Below are positions 5,437 through 14,327 of a stretch of DNA of 15,620 nt, piece after piece. Each line of letters starts with the position of its first letter. The first letter of the stretch is position 1. Both the position numbers and the translations under genes were made by a program. Source of the DNA: an uncultured Lachnospiraceae bacterium (GTDB lineage Bacteria; Bacillota; Clostridia; Lachnospirales; Lachnospiraceae); assembly GCA_958426095.1 (NCBI GenBank), contig CATZYB010000035.1, forward strand, positions 1-15,620, in the 5' to 3' direction. The notes beneath the pieces are model-generated. The model was not told the DNA's origin. It saw only the letters and a list, made by a program, of their open reading frames with translations, and did no database searches.

Positions 5437-7947
5437 CTACATTGCTTCTATATAATCATCTTTAGACAGTACGGTATCAAACAAACCAACATTTTCATCT
5501 TGATGTTTGTTAATTCCGGTATATTCAAGGCTGGAATCTTCATATCTCTTAAATTTATATACGGCATCATTCATTAAAGCCCCGTTAAAAACCCCAAGAC
5601 TGACTAATAATTCAAAATCTTTAACATCTAAGCCTGAAACTTTTTTGAATAATCCCGGTTCAAGTTGTGTAATAACATCTTTTAGCGTCCGCTCACGATA
5701 ATCTGTTAAATACATAAAAATCGGCACTCTGGTAGCAAATTTGATAAGTTTTTCCTGAATTTGCCTCCTCATAGATTTGAATTCTTTTTCCTCTTGCGTT
5801 AGTTCTTTCTTTTCTTTTGGGGTTAATTCTGTTTCAACAGACTTCTTTTTTAAATCTTTAACAGCATTTGATTTGTTAATTACCGTTTCAATATCCTGAT
5901 TTAAGTTTCTAAAGCCTTCAATTTTCATCAAAGCATCTAAAGCTTCTTTATTATTCATAAGACGTTGCAATGTTGCATTATCAACATTAACCAGTAAGGC
6001 ACTTTCCCAACGTCTGGCTAATAATGTTGCAGTTGTTCCGCTCATTGCCATATCTAAAATGCCGGCAGCGTCTATTTGTCTCATTGAACTGCCATCATAC
6101 GCTAAGACAGGCAAAAATTGTATAAATTCTTCAACTTTTTTCTCAGGACTGGAATTTTCATCAATATTCAAGCGACAACTATAATCCGCAATTTGCTTTA
6201 AGGCTCTGTCCGGTGCAAAATCGAACACATAACATTCTTCCTTCAGAATTTGTACGGCATTAGGATGTAAATCATCGGGGTTGTTGATTGTCCATGGGGT
6301 CTGTACTCTAAACGCTGCTTGAAAATATGTTTCGGGACTGGAAGAATTGCGTAACATAAAAATACCGCTCCACGGCTTTACAGAAACACCTGTTGTTAAT
6401 TTTCCGCATGAAAGAGTAATTGTTTTTGTCTCGAGCGGATTATCCATTGTTTTATAAACAGGATTCAAGGCATCAACACCAATTCCGGCTTCTGTTCCTG
6501 CGGCAATGATAATTCTATAATCATGATAAAATTGGTTTTGACGCCTTTGTAATAAGTTAGCCATTGCATAACAAGAAGCAACTGATGGCAAAAACCAAAA
6601 TGTATGTGTCAAAATACTTAGTAAACTGCTGTCCCCAAAGGGCATGGGCGGCTTTTTAGCACCTTGTTTTAGATTATCAATAGTTGTTTCAACAAAACTA
6701 CCACGAATTAAATCAAGCCATTTTTGAACTTCATTTTCATATTTGAATTTGGCATGTTCCTTATCGCCTTCTGCAGAAAAGAATGTATTTAAATTAAACT
6801 CGTCAAATTCCCCCTGAAGAGCCACATCTCTTATAGAATCAGGTAATTGATAAGTCATCATAACCATTCTGGGCAAAGCAGCATAAGGATTTTTATCTCC
6901 TTTCCATAATTCTTTTGCTTTTTGCTCATCTGAATAAGTCCAGTTGAAAATTTGGTCCTCAATAAACTCACCGGAATTGATAGCCCGAAAAGGAGTGCCG
7001 GATAAGTAAAGATAATGTTTAGTTGTAATTGGCATTATATCTTCATCAAAATAATCCAGACCTTCACCTTCGCCATATTCTTGTTCTTTTTTGCTTTCTG
7101 CTTCAAACAATTCTTTTGCATTTTCACGCCAAGAGCCAAAATGATACTCATCTAAGATAACACAGTCCCAGTTGATTGCGTGAACCCATTCGTTTTTGGC
7201 TTTTATCCCGCCGTCTTTATTTTTTCCTAAAAAATCTTGAAACGAACCAAAACAGACAATCGGTTTGGATAAATCAAGATGTTCAACTTCAAGCAGGCAT
7301 TCTTCTTTTTTCTTGCCTTTGTTGCAAATAAACTGCCACCCCTCAAAATCTTTATGACAGTTAAGGTCTTCTTCCCAAGCATCTTGGACAGCCGGTTTAA
7401 AAGTCAAAACCAAGATTCTCTGCCATTTCATCTTTTTTGCCAACTGATAAGAAGCAAATGTCTTACCGAAACGCATTTTGGCATTCCATAAAAAATGAGG
7501 AATTTTATCGGGATTTTCTTTTTCAAAAGCTTTGAAGTATGCCGCGGTTTTATTAACAGCTTCCTCTTGCTCTGGTCGCATTGGAAAGTCTAAAGTGCGT
7601 GTTGAAATTTGATTGCCAGTCCGAATAGCAAAGATAGCTGCCATAACATCAGTAACCGAACACCTAAACCATTCGCCCTCTGGATTAGCAAATCCATTTT
7701 TACGAAGAAGCCGATGAACATCATGATCCGTAAAGGTTGAACCATTTTCTTTGATTGCCGGTTCGTCTAACACAATTTTGTATGGTTTGTCTCCGGGACG
7801 CAAAACAGGATATTGTTCGGCAACACGTTCTTGAGCTGTTTTTATGGTATATCCAACCTTTAATAAGCCGGGGTACATCTTGTCTTCATAAGCATAAATA
7901 GTCGGATTGGCTTCAGGACGTAAAGGGAAAAAGTCATTTCTTGGCAT
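5437..7947 (-). CDS. GIY-YIG nuclease / DEAD-like superfamily 2 helicase fusion
   Basis: An 836-residue protein. Residues about 15-95 look like a GIY-YIG (T5orf172/Mug113-type) nuclease: PTIYAYED, LLKVGYT, ERVAEQY, VHRLLRKNGF and a closing GEWF. The usual glutamate before the final helix appears as aspartate (DHDVH), so activity needs testing. Residues about 120-560 are a superfamily 2 helicase/translocase: Walker A AKMRFGKT (156-163), motif II DEYH (266-269), motif III SGTPFRA (316-322), and the region LTTGVSVKPW then QAAFRVQTPW (motif VI). The last 280 residues are helical and lysine-rich. The pairing with an Eco57I-like methyltransferase 4 bases upstream suggests the restriction/translocation subunit of a restriction-modification-like defence system. 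It appears intact but lies downstream of a broken gene and a foreign terminator. Confidence 0.85.
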   Translation of the reverse strand: MPRNDFFPLRPEANPTIYAYEDKMYPGLLKVGYTIKTAQERVAEQYPVLRPGDKPYKIVLDEPAIKENGSTFTDHDVHRLLRKNGFANPEGEWFRCSVTDVMAAIFAIRTGNQISTRTLDFPMRPEQEEAVNKTAAYFKAFEKENPDKIPHFLWNAKMRFGKTFASYQLAKKMKWQRILVLTFKPAVQDAWEEDLNCHKDFEGWQFICNKGKKKEECLLEVEHLDLSKPIVCFGSFQDFLGKNKDGGIKAKNEWVHAINWDCVILDEYHFGSWRENAKELFEAESKKEQEYGEGEGLDYFDEDIMPITTKHYLYLSGTPFRAINSGEFIEDQIFNWTYSDEQKAKELWKGDKNPYAALPRMVMMTYQLPDSIRDVALQGEFDEFNLNTFFSAEGDKEHAKFKYENEVQKWLDLIRGSFVETTIDNLKQGAKKPPMPFGDSSLLSILTHTFWFLPSVASCYAMANLLQRRQNQFYHDYRIIIAAGTEAGIGVDALNPVYKTMDNPLETKTITLSCGKLTTGVSVKPWSGIFMLRNSSSPETYFQAAFRVQTPWTINNPDDLHPNAVQILKEECYVFDFAPDRALKQIADYSCRLNIDENSSPEKKVEEFIQFLPVLAYDGSSMRQIDAAGILDMAMSGTTATLLARRWESALLVNVDNATLQRLMNNKEALDALMKIEGFRNLNQDIETVINKSNAVKDLKKKSVETELTPKEKKELTQEEKEFKSMRRQIQEKLIKFATRVPIFMYLTDYRERTLKDVITQLEPGLFKKVSGLDVKDFELLVSLGVFNGALMNDAVYKFKRYEDSSLEYTGINKHQDENVGLFDTVLSKDDYIEAM

Positions 7948-7951
7948 CTAG

Positions 7952-8893
7952 TTACTCCATCGGCCTAATCATTGATTCAATAAAATCAATTTCTTCTTGA
8001 GTTAAACCATATTTTTTGTAGAGTTTTTCATCCGTCCAAGGTTCGTTAAAATCTTGCATTGGAACGAATTGATAAACACGCCTCGGAGCATCTTGAGTAT
8101 TTTTTATCAATAATACTAAAAATCTAAAAAAACGTGTCTGTATATAACTTATTGCATTTTGTGCTATATTTTTAGATGCAAATGGACCAATAAGCAAATA
8201 AGTTTCTGTACAACAAGTTCCCTTGTCACCTAGTATAGGCTTATTAAGAATTTGATGGGGAAAATCTTCACCAGCTCCATAAGCGCGGGTTATATATATT
8301 TTATATTGATCAATCAAATGTCTATTTTGTATAACTTGTGATTTTTTGATATATCCCGTACTTTTATTTGCATATATTAAAACATCATTTGCATTTTGCT
8401 TAGATGAATAATCTTTGAAGTCCGTTGTTAAACCAAAAGGTTTTCTTGAGCTTACAATATCTGCAAAAGTTTCTTTACTTTTTGCAGTTACCTTATGCAT
8501 AATTGTTATAGCTTCATTATATCTTATAAATACATCACTATTCTTTTCAAGCAGATTTCTCTCTAATGTAGATGTTAGTCCATTTCTTATTGTTGTAACT
8601 GTACAAGTGGAATTAGCATCTTTATTCCATAAAAAATAACATACGCCTCCTTTTATTTCTACACCAGGAAAACACTCTGAAGATATAGGATAATCTATTA
8701 ATCTCTGTATTCTTTTATCATTTAACATTTCATCACGAAAATCATCAAGACCTTTACCTCCAGCAAACCATCGCGATGGAATAATCATTGTTAAATATTG
8801 AGGATTTAATTTTTTTGCTTGTTGAACAAATTTATGATACAGAGGCATGGCACTGGCTTGAGCTCCACCGTCACTCATCTGGTACGGCGGATT
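7952..8893 (-). pseudogene. Eco57I-like N6-adenine DNA methyltransferase, 5' part lost at the NPPY motif
   Basis: About 313 residues in frame starting at NPPYQMSDGGAQASA, the catalytic motif IV of amino-methyltransferases (NPPY flips and contacts the target adenine). After it come IIPSRWFAGGKGLDDFRDEML, GVEIKGGVCYFLW, a variable target-recognition-like region, and the typical tail PMQDFNEPWTDEKLYKKYGL...FIESMI. The SAM-binding motifs (FxGxG), which should precede NPPY by 150 residues or more, are absent: the frame runs into the GC-rich element just before asparagine. An ATG at 8878 could give 308 residues, but it has no ribosome site and would lack NPPY. It is followed after 4 bases by the helicase start. 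I infer a gene interrupted by integration, with the 5' half expected at the other end of the element. Confidence 0.85.
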
Positions 8894-8910
8894 TGCTGAT
8901 GTTAAGCAAA
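8892..8910. other. Element/host junction with short inverted repeat (probable attachment site)
   Basis: TTTGCT (8892-8897) and AGCAAA (8905-8910) are perfect inverted arms around GATGTTA, exactly where methyltransferase-like sequence stops and GC-rich element sequence begins. Serine recombinases use short two-fold sites with a 2-bp crossover. The exact crossover cannot be read without the empty site or the other end. Confidence 0.45.
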
Positions 8911-8914
8911 GACT

Positions 8915-8939
8915 AAAAAATATGGGCTGTTCAAGCCCA
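8915..8939 (-). terminator. Rho-independent terminator of the recombinase operon
   Basis: On the minus strand TGGGCT-TGAAC-AGCCCA forms a 6-bp GC-rich stem with a 5-base loop, followed by TATTTTTT. It lies 46 bases after the last recombinase stop and only about 20 bases from the methyltransferase remnant, so it also shields that operon from element transcription. Confidence 0.85.
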
Positions 8940-8947
8940 CATACAAA

Positions 8948-8979
8948 GGAGCGGTACCCGGTAATCCAGGGTCCGCTCC
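8948..8979 (-). terminator. GC-rich hairpin directly after the last recombinase gene
   Basis: GGAGCGG (8948-8954) pairs with CCGCTCC (8973-8979), extended by CCC (8957-8959) with GGG (8969-8971) across a small bulge, 5 bases from the stop codon. There is no U-tract after it; it probably stabilises the 3' end or aids the U-rich terminator that follows. Confidence 0.5.
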
Positions 8980-8984
8980 TCCTG

Positions 8985-10592
8985 TTATTCTGCTGTATTC
9001 TCCTGCCCGATCAACCGGGCAATCTCATCGGAGAAGCGATAGATGATCTCCACCCTCATGCCGCTGTATACATTCACGCGGTCGATAAAGAACAGGAGCA
9101 TTTCATTGGTCAGCTCGTCCGCAGTAAGCGTCCGGCGGGCCATGCCGCAGGTCTCCGTCAATTCACGGTTCTTGCTCTGTGAAAGGGATAAAAGCTCCTT
9201 TTCCAGCCGCTCTTTTTCCTCGCTTAGGCTGTCGCTCTCTGTGTTCATTTTATCGCGTTCGATGAGGTATATATCCCTCTGAAGTCTGCCTTCAGCGTAT
9301 CGTTCGTAAGCACTGATCCTACCGACAGATATCTGCTTAAGGCGTTTTTCAATCTGTTCCATCCGAAATCTGAGGTTTTCCTCTGTGCCTTCGCTGGCAG
9401 CTGCCGCCGCATACAGGCGATCATCTGCATCCACCAGCAGACGGAGCTTCTCAAGCAGGTCGTTCTTCACGATGCGCTCCAGTTCGGCCTCTATAAACCG
9501 TTCGCCCACCGGGCAGGCGGTTTCTCTGTTGGATACAGACTTGAGGCAGGTGTAGTAAATCACCGGGGAGTGTTTCTGCCGCTGCATGGCGCGTCCGCAG
9601 GCCCCGCAGTGAACCAGACTGCGCAGCAGATACTGATTGGGACTCCGATCATAGCCCTTGCGGATTTTGCGGAACACCTTCTGCGCTTCTTCATACTCGC
9701 TTTCGCTGACAATGGCTTCATGGCAGTCCGGGATAATCTGCCACTCGGATTCATCCGTCCATACCGTCCGGGGATTGTCCAGTCCCTTCCAGCGGCGCTG
9801 ATTCATGACCATCACGCCGGTATACTCCCGGCGCTTCAGAATCTCCCGCACATTGTTGGAAGTCCAACAGGCTTCCTGAGAAGCTGTACGGAACTTTTTG
9901 CTGTCGGGATTCATCCGCATAAAATAGGCTGACGGCGTTTCCAGCTTATAATCATTCAAAACAACGGCAATCTCTGTCGGCGTTTTTCCTTCCAGTGCAA
10001 GGTCAAAGATTTTCCGCACCACAGGCGCAGTATCCGGATTGGGAATGATCTTCCGCTTCACATCCGGGTCTTTCATGTATCCGTATGGAGGCTGCGAAGC
10101 CACGAACTCGCCCTTGCTCTTTCTGGTGCTCATGACGGTTTTGATCTTCTGGGACAGGTCGCGGCTGTAATAGGAGTAGACGATGTACTTCATGACCACT
10201 TCCATGCCGGCTGTAGAGCCCTTGTAATCATCGCTGTCATACCCGTCGTTGACAGCAATGAAGCGAACACCCAGGAACGGAAAGATGCGCTCCAGATAGT
10301 CGCCGATCTCCACATAGTCGCGGAAAAAGCGGCTGAAATCTTTACAGATAACCACGTTTGCCTCGCCGTTTTTCAGGCTTTCAATCATCCGCTCAAAGGA
10401 CGGGCGGTTGCCGTTGGTGCCGGAGTAGCCGTCATCGATAAACTCAACCACTTCATAGCCGTCAAACTCCCGGCGGGCACGGATAAACCGATACAGCAGC
10501 GTGCGCTGATTGGCGATACTCTCGCTCTCAGTTTTAAATTTCAGGTCATCATCGGCATCCGACAGGCGGATGTACAGGTACAGTTTTTTCAC
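8985..10592 (-). CDS. Large serine recombinase, third in the triplet (535 aa)
   Basis: Starts at GTG (10592), overlapping the previous stop by 4 bases, with AAGGAGG upstream. The resolvase-type catalytic domain has the nucleophile in YIRLS (S11), then DDGYSGTNGNRPSF and KDFSRFFRDYVEIG with the catalytic arginines. A recombinase domain follows (PPYGYMKDPDVKRKIIPNPDTA, residues about 165-270), then a zinc ribbon (HCGACG ... YTC ... ACP, about 350-390), a coiled-coil-like region rich in Glu/Arg, and a short C-terminus. It is a full-length enzyme that cuts and rejoins DNA through a phosphoserine bond to integrate or excise the element. It lies closest to the element end, as is usual for integrases. 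All three paralogs keep the catalytic serine, so which act together is not evident. Confidence 0.92.
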   Translation of the reverse strand: MKKLYLYIRLSDADDDLKFKTESESIANQRTLLYRFIRARREFDGYEVVEFIDDGYSGTNGNRPSFERMIESLKNGEANVVICKDFSRFFRDYVEIGDYLERIFPFLGVRFIAVNDGYDSDDYKGSTAGMEVVMKYIVYSYYSRDLSQKIKTVMSTRKSKGEFVASQPPYGYMKDPDVKRKIIPNPDTAPVVRKIFDLALEGKTPTEIAVVLNDYKLETPSAYFMRMNPDSKKFRTASQEACWTSNNVREILKRREYTGVMVMNQRRWKGLDNPRTVWTDESEWQIIPDCHEAIVSESEYEEAQKVFRKIRKGYDRSPNQYLLRSLVHCGACGRAMQRQKHSPVIYYTCLKSVSNRETACPVGERFIEAELERIVKNDLLEKLRLLVDADDRLYAAAAASEGTEENLRFRMEQIEKRLKQISVGRISAYERYAEGRLQRDIYLIERDKMNTESDSLSEEKERLEKELLSLSQSKNRELTETCGMARRTLTADELTNEMLLFFIDRVNVYSGMRVEIIYRFSDEIARLIGQENTAE

Positions 10593-12310
10593 CGGGCTTC
10601 GCCTCCTTCCAATTCGTGATAAGCCGCTTCCAGCGCGTCCCGTTCCTCCTGAAAGCGGAATATGATCTCCAGCCTGTGCTGGGCATAACCGGTTTTATAT
10701 ACGTTGATGTGGTCAATCATCGCCTGGGCGATTTCCGGCGTCAGCTTCCGCGCCTTGCGGATATTCCGGATGTTCACAAGCCACTTGTTCTCATCAGAAA
10801 GCATCCGGTTCAGCCTGGCCAGCTCCACCGACAGCTGATTGAGCCGGGAGCTCTGCTCCTGATACGCGGTGTCAAAACGGGTTTTCAGCTCGATGTAGTC
10901 CCCGGCAGAGAGAATACCGTCCACATAGTCATTGTAGAGCTGCTCCCGTTTGTTCTGATAACCGGACAGCTGGTTGCTGACTTCCAGCATTTCCTGCTGA
11001 AGCTCAGTCTGCCGCTTCGTCTGAATACCGCCGTCCTTCAGCCGCCCGGCCACTTCCTCAAAATCCGCGAACAGGGCAAACTGTATCTGAATCGCGTTCC
11101 AGACAATCGGCGCAAGCTTTTTCTCCGAGATGCCGACGGCAACATCGCAGCGGCCATACTGTTTGTTCCGGCAGTTGTACCGACCTTCTTTTTTCTCGCC
11201 GTGGCGGCTGTAACCGAGGTTGGAGCCGCAGTGCCCGCACCGGACGATTCCGGTTCTGAAGATCTGCGGATGCTTTTCGCGGTAATTCCGGCTGGCTTCC
11301 AGTTTGGCCTCATTCTCGCGGCGGCCTGCCTCCAGAATTTCTCTGACCTGATAGAAGTCACCCCGGCTGACCAGCGCTTCGTGCATATCCGGCAGAATAC
11401 GCCACTTACTCTCATCCGGTTCATAGTGGTAATCCGGCTGTCCCAGATACAGCGCCGTCGGCATCCGCCCAAAGACAAGGTCGCCCATATAGGTCGGATT
11501 CATCAATATCTGTTTAATAACCTGCTGTGTCCAGAGGCAGTCGGAATAACATGCCCGCTTTGTCTGCCCGCGCAGATAGCGGAGCCTGCCGGGAGAAGGA
11601 ATTCCTTCTTCATTCAGTTGGCGCACGATGGGACGCGCTCCGGTGCCGCTAAGAAACTGTGCATAGATTCTTATGACAATCGGTGCGGTCTCCGGATCGG
11701 GTTCAAACCGGTATTCCTGTGTGGTCGATTTGCGGTACCCGTAGGGAATCATGCTGGGAATGTGTTCGCCGGCCAGCTGCTTGGCATGAACCGCCAGCGA
11801 CACCTTCTTGGACTGGTCTCTGGAATAGAAGCTGTTGATCAGGTTCTTCAGCGGAATCAGCAGGCTGCTGGCGGAGCCGTCCGTTTCAAAGCTGTCATAG
11901 CGGTCAACCACCGAGATGAACCGCACGCCCATGGCCGGGAAGATGTTCTCCAGCAGGTTGCCTGCCTCAATATAATCACGGGAGAAGCGGCTGAAATCCT
12001 TGATGACCAGCGCCTTGATTTTTCCCTCCCGAATATCGGAAAGCAGTCTCTGAAACTCCGGGCGGTCCGTGTTGGTTCCGGTCCAGCCGTTATCCACATA
12101 GGTATCTGCCAAATGAAGATACGGGTGCTCCGCTACATAGTCCCGGCAGATCTCAATCTGACCTTCGATGGAATCGCCATCATCATTCTTTTTGCTGTTT
12201 TCAACCGAGAGTCGGGCGTAGATGGCCGTCTCCCAGACGGACGGCAGCATGGCGCTGACCGGTTCCTGCGTCTGCTCCTGCTGTAAATACTGCCTTTTCT
12301 TTCTTGCCAT
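10589..12310 (-). CDS. Large serine recombinase, second in the triplet (573 aa)
   Basis: The ATG at 12310 shares one base with the stop of the upstream recombinase (TAATG), with GAGGAGG upstream, so translation is coupled. Catalytic serine S35 lies in YARLSVENSK; then DNGWTGTNTDRPEF and KDFSRFSRDYIEAG. The recombinase domain contains PYGYRKSTTQEYRFEPDPETAP. The zinc ribbon reads RCGHCG ... YNC ... RCD. A long helical region (about residues 445-510) and a C-terminal MIDHINVYKTGY segment follow. The N-terminus has about 25 extra residues (glutamine-rich) before the catalytic domain compared with its neighbours. Sequence differs clearly from the flanking recombinases, so this is an old paralog and not a recent duplication. 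Confidence 0.92.
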   Translation of the reverse strand: MARKKRQYLQQEQTQEPVSAMLPSVWETAIYARLSVENSKKNDDGDSIEGQIEICRDYVAEHPYLHLADTYVDNGWTGTNTDRPEFQRLLSDIREGKIKALVIKDFSRFSRDYIEAGNLLENIFPAMGVRFISVVDRYDSFETDGSASSLLIPLKNLINSFYSRDQSKKVSLAVHAKQLAGEHIPSMIPYGYRKSTTQEYRFEPDPETAPIVIRIYAQFLSGTGARPIVRQLNEEGIPSPGRLRYLRGQTKRACYSDCLWTQQVIKQILMNPTYMGDLVFGRMPTALYLGQPDYHYEPDESKWRILPDMHEALVSRGDFYQVREILEAGRRENEAKLEASRNYREKHPQIFRTGIVRCGHCGSNLGYSRHGEKKEGRYNCRNKQYGRCDVAVGISEKKLAPIVWNAIQIQFALFADFEEVAGRLKDGGIQTKRQTELQQEMLEVSNQLSGYQNKREQLYNDYVDGILSAGDYIELKTRFDTAYQEQSSRLNQLSVELARLNRMLSDENKWLVNIRNIRKARKLTPEIAQAMIDHINVYKTGYAQHRLEIIFRFQEERDALEAAYHELEGGEAR

Positions 12311-13971
12311 TATGCGTTCCTCCTCTCCGGCATTGTTACGCCTTCCTCAGCTGGAAGGACATCCTCAAACCGTTCTATATACTGCAGTGCGTTTTCCAGT
12401 TCATCTTTGTAGCGGAAGCACACTTCGATGCGCTTGCCGTCATAGATCAGGATTTTCTCAATCAGGTGAACGATGCACTCCCTGTCCAGCTCCGTCAGGT
12501 GCCGGTACTTCTTGAACTGTTCAATCCACTCGATGTTCCCGGAGCTGTTCTCCATGGCCTGACTGCGTTCATCCTTCAGCTTTCCCAGCTGCCGCTGCCT
12601 GTCCGCAATCCTACGGTCATAGCCCGCATGGAATTCTCTGTACTCCTCACGGCTGATTACACCATCCGCCATATCCGAATACAGGTTGATTTTCAAATCC
12701 TGATACCGCTTGATTTCATTTTCCAGCGCCGTCATCTGGGCGTCATAATTGATGATTCGCCGCTCCTGTTCCGGCAGCGATGCAATGTAATCCAGCACCT
12801 GTTCCACCTGGGCGATCAGCTCAATATGGTCATTTACCACCCGGAGCACAATTGCTTTCAGCTTGTCCTCGCTGAATGTATGCGGAGAACAGCCCTTGCC
12901 CGCTTTGTTGGTGGAACAGACCAGGTAATGATACTTTTTCCCGCCGCTGGGGACGGTCTTCCGCACCATGGTATGTTTGCAGTCGCCGCAGAACACAAAG
13001 CCGGAGAAAAGATGAACCTTTTCCTGCTTCGGCGCTGTACGGACGTCCCGCAGCATCAGATTCTGAACGGTATCAAAATCCGAGCGGCAGATAATGGGCT
13101 CATGGTTGTTCTCGATGACAATCCACTCATCCCGGTCATACTCCACACGCTTTTTGATTTTGTGGTTCGGAGTGCCGGATTTATGCTGAATCAGCGTTCC
13201 GATATAGATTTCATTGGACAGGATTCGCTTCACCAGCATGGGGCTCCACTCTGCCTGTTCGTTGCTGCGGAATCCGCAGGAGTAATTGAAGCCCTGCGCC
13301 TGCTTGTATTCCATGGGGCTCAGGACGCCCATTCTGTTGAGCCGGTCGGCAATGGCGGAATTGCACAGTCCCTGTATGCGGAGCCGGAAGATCAGCTCCA
13401 CCGTGCGGGCGGCCTCCTCATCCACCACCAGTCTGTTCCTATTCGCCTCGTCCTTCCGGTAGCCATAGGGTGCAAAGGCTCCGATGAAGTCGCCCATCTT
13501 GCGCTTGATGTCCAGCTGAGAGCGAATCTTGACGGATATGTCGCGGCAATAGGCGTCGTTGATCAGATTCTTGAACGGCACGATCAGCGCATCGGACTGC
13601 GCCTTTTCGCCGCAGGAATCATAGTTGTCATTGATGGCAATGAACCGCACGCCCATGAACGGAAAAATCTTTTCCAGATACCGTCCTGCATCGATGTAAT
13701 TTCTGGCAAACCGGCTGAGGTCTTTGCAGATCACACAGTCGATTTTCTTGGCCTTGATATCCTCCATCATCTGCCTGAAGCCCGGACGTTCAAAGTTGAC
13801 GCCGGAATAGCCGTCATCCGCATACTCCTTAACGATCACAAATTCCGGATGCCTGCGCACATAGTCCCGGATGATCTCCTTCTGACTCGTTATGGAATTG
13901 CTCTCCGCCTTGTCGCCGTCATCGCGGGAAAGACGGGTATATTCTGCTGCGTTCCAGATTCTGTCTGGCAT
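12310..13971 (-). CDS. Large serine recombinase, first in the triplet (553 aa)
   Basis: I place the start at the ATG at 13971 because GGAGGTG lies 7 bases before it; an upstream ATG at 14040 would add 23 residues unlike the family, though it overlaps the DUF6870 stop. Catalytic serine S15 is in YTRLSRDDGD, followed by DDGYSGVNFERPGF and KDLSRFARNYIDAG. The recombinase domain begins around APYGYRKDEANRNRLVVDEEAA. The zinc ribbon is FCGDCK ... YLVC ... GCS. A coiled-coil-like segment and a C-terminal HLIEKILIYDGKRIEV segment close the protein. Its stop overlaps the next start by one base. It is full length and probably active. Confidence 0.92.
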   Translation of the reverse strand: MPDRIWNAAEYTRLSRDDGDKAESNSITSQKEIIRDYVRRHPEFVIVKEYADDGYSGVNFERPGFRQMMEDIKAKKIDCVICKDLSRFARNYIDAGRYLEKIFPFMGVRFIAINDNYDSCGEKAQSDALIVPFKNLINDAYCRDISVKIRSQLDIKRKMGDFIGAFAPYGYRKDEANRNRLVVDEEAARTVELIFRLRIQGLCNSAIADRLNRMGVLSPMEYKQAQGFNYSCGFRSNEQAEWSPMLVKRILSNEIYIGTLIQHKSGTPNHKIKKRVEYDRDEWIVIENNHEPIICRSDFDTVQNLMLRDVRTAPKQEKVHLFSGFVFCGDCKHTMVRKTVPSGGKKYHYLVCSTNKAGKGCSPHTFSEDKLKAIVLRVVNDHIELIAQVEQVLDYIASLPEQERRIINYDAQMTALENEIKRYQDLKINLYSDMADGVISREEYREFHAGYDRRIADRQRQLGKLKDERSQAMENSSGNIEWIEQFKKYRHLTELDRECIVHLIEKILIYDGKRIEVCFRYKDELENALQYIERFEDVLPAEEGVTMPERRNA

Positions 13972-14036
13972 TTTAATCACCTCCGCTATCATTGTATTGA
14001 AATCATCCGGGACAGTCGATGATGTCGATATTTGTT

Positions 14037-14288
14037 TCATCCCTTGCTGACCTGACTGCGGGCATAGCCTTCCAGCCGGTCATCTATCGTTTCGCGGGTG
14101 TTCATAAACCCGATCTTGACGACAACACCGTCGTCAACGTAGCAGTAGGGATTGCCGATCTGCTTCAGATAAGACGCAATGCGTTTTTCTCTCGGCTGAC
14201 GGCTGTCGATGCGCACATCCCGGCGGTCATGAAGCGTTGCCGGGTCTACCGTCCGGATGTCCACTTTTCTCATTTCATCCAGTGTCAT
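14037..14288 (-). CDS. DUF6870 family small protein (83 aa)
   Basis: Starts at ATG 14288 behind an AAAGGAG site. The opening MTLDEMRKVDIRTVDPATL and the internal NPYCYVDDGVVVKIGF, then ETIDDRLEGY, match what I know as DUF6870, a family common in Firmicutes integrative elements just upstream of recombinase genes. No enzymatic motif or membrane segment is seen; its function is unknown. It sits 39 bases after the MazF-like gene and leads into the recombinase triplet, so a role in regulating element movement is possible but only inferred from position. Confidence 0.8.
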   Translation of the reverse strand: MTLDEMRKVDIRTVDPATLHDRRDVRIDSRQPREKRIASYLKQIGNPYCYVDDGVVVKIGFMNTRETIDDRLEGYARSQVSKG

Positions 14289-14327
14289 GGTCTGCTCCTT
14301 TCCGCACTCATCGCGAGTGCCTGCATA

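Noticed and set aside
7952..8878. Methyltransferase remnant as a complete 308-aa gene starting at the ATG at 8878
   Set aside because: That ATG is the residue after NPPYQ, has no ribosome site, and such a protein would lack both the SAM-binding and catalytic motifs.
8922..9282. Plus-strand open frames at the element end
   Set aside because: Both overlap the third recombinase in antisense, and one starts inside the terminator hairpin.
10616..12286. Long open frame (556 aa) on the plus strand
   Set aside because: It lies antisense to a recombinase with complete catalytic and zinc motifs; the frame is open only because of GC-rich codon positions, and the translation has no recognisable domain.
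12304..14022. Long open frame (572 aa) on the plus strand
   Set aside because: Antisense shadow of the first recombinase gene, same reasoning, and no ribosome site at its start.
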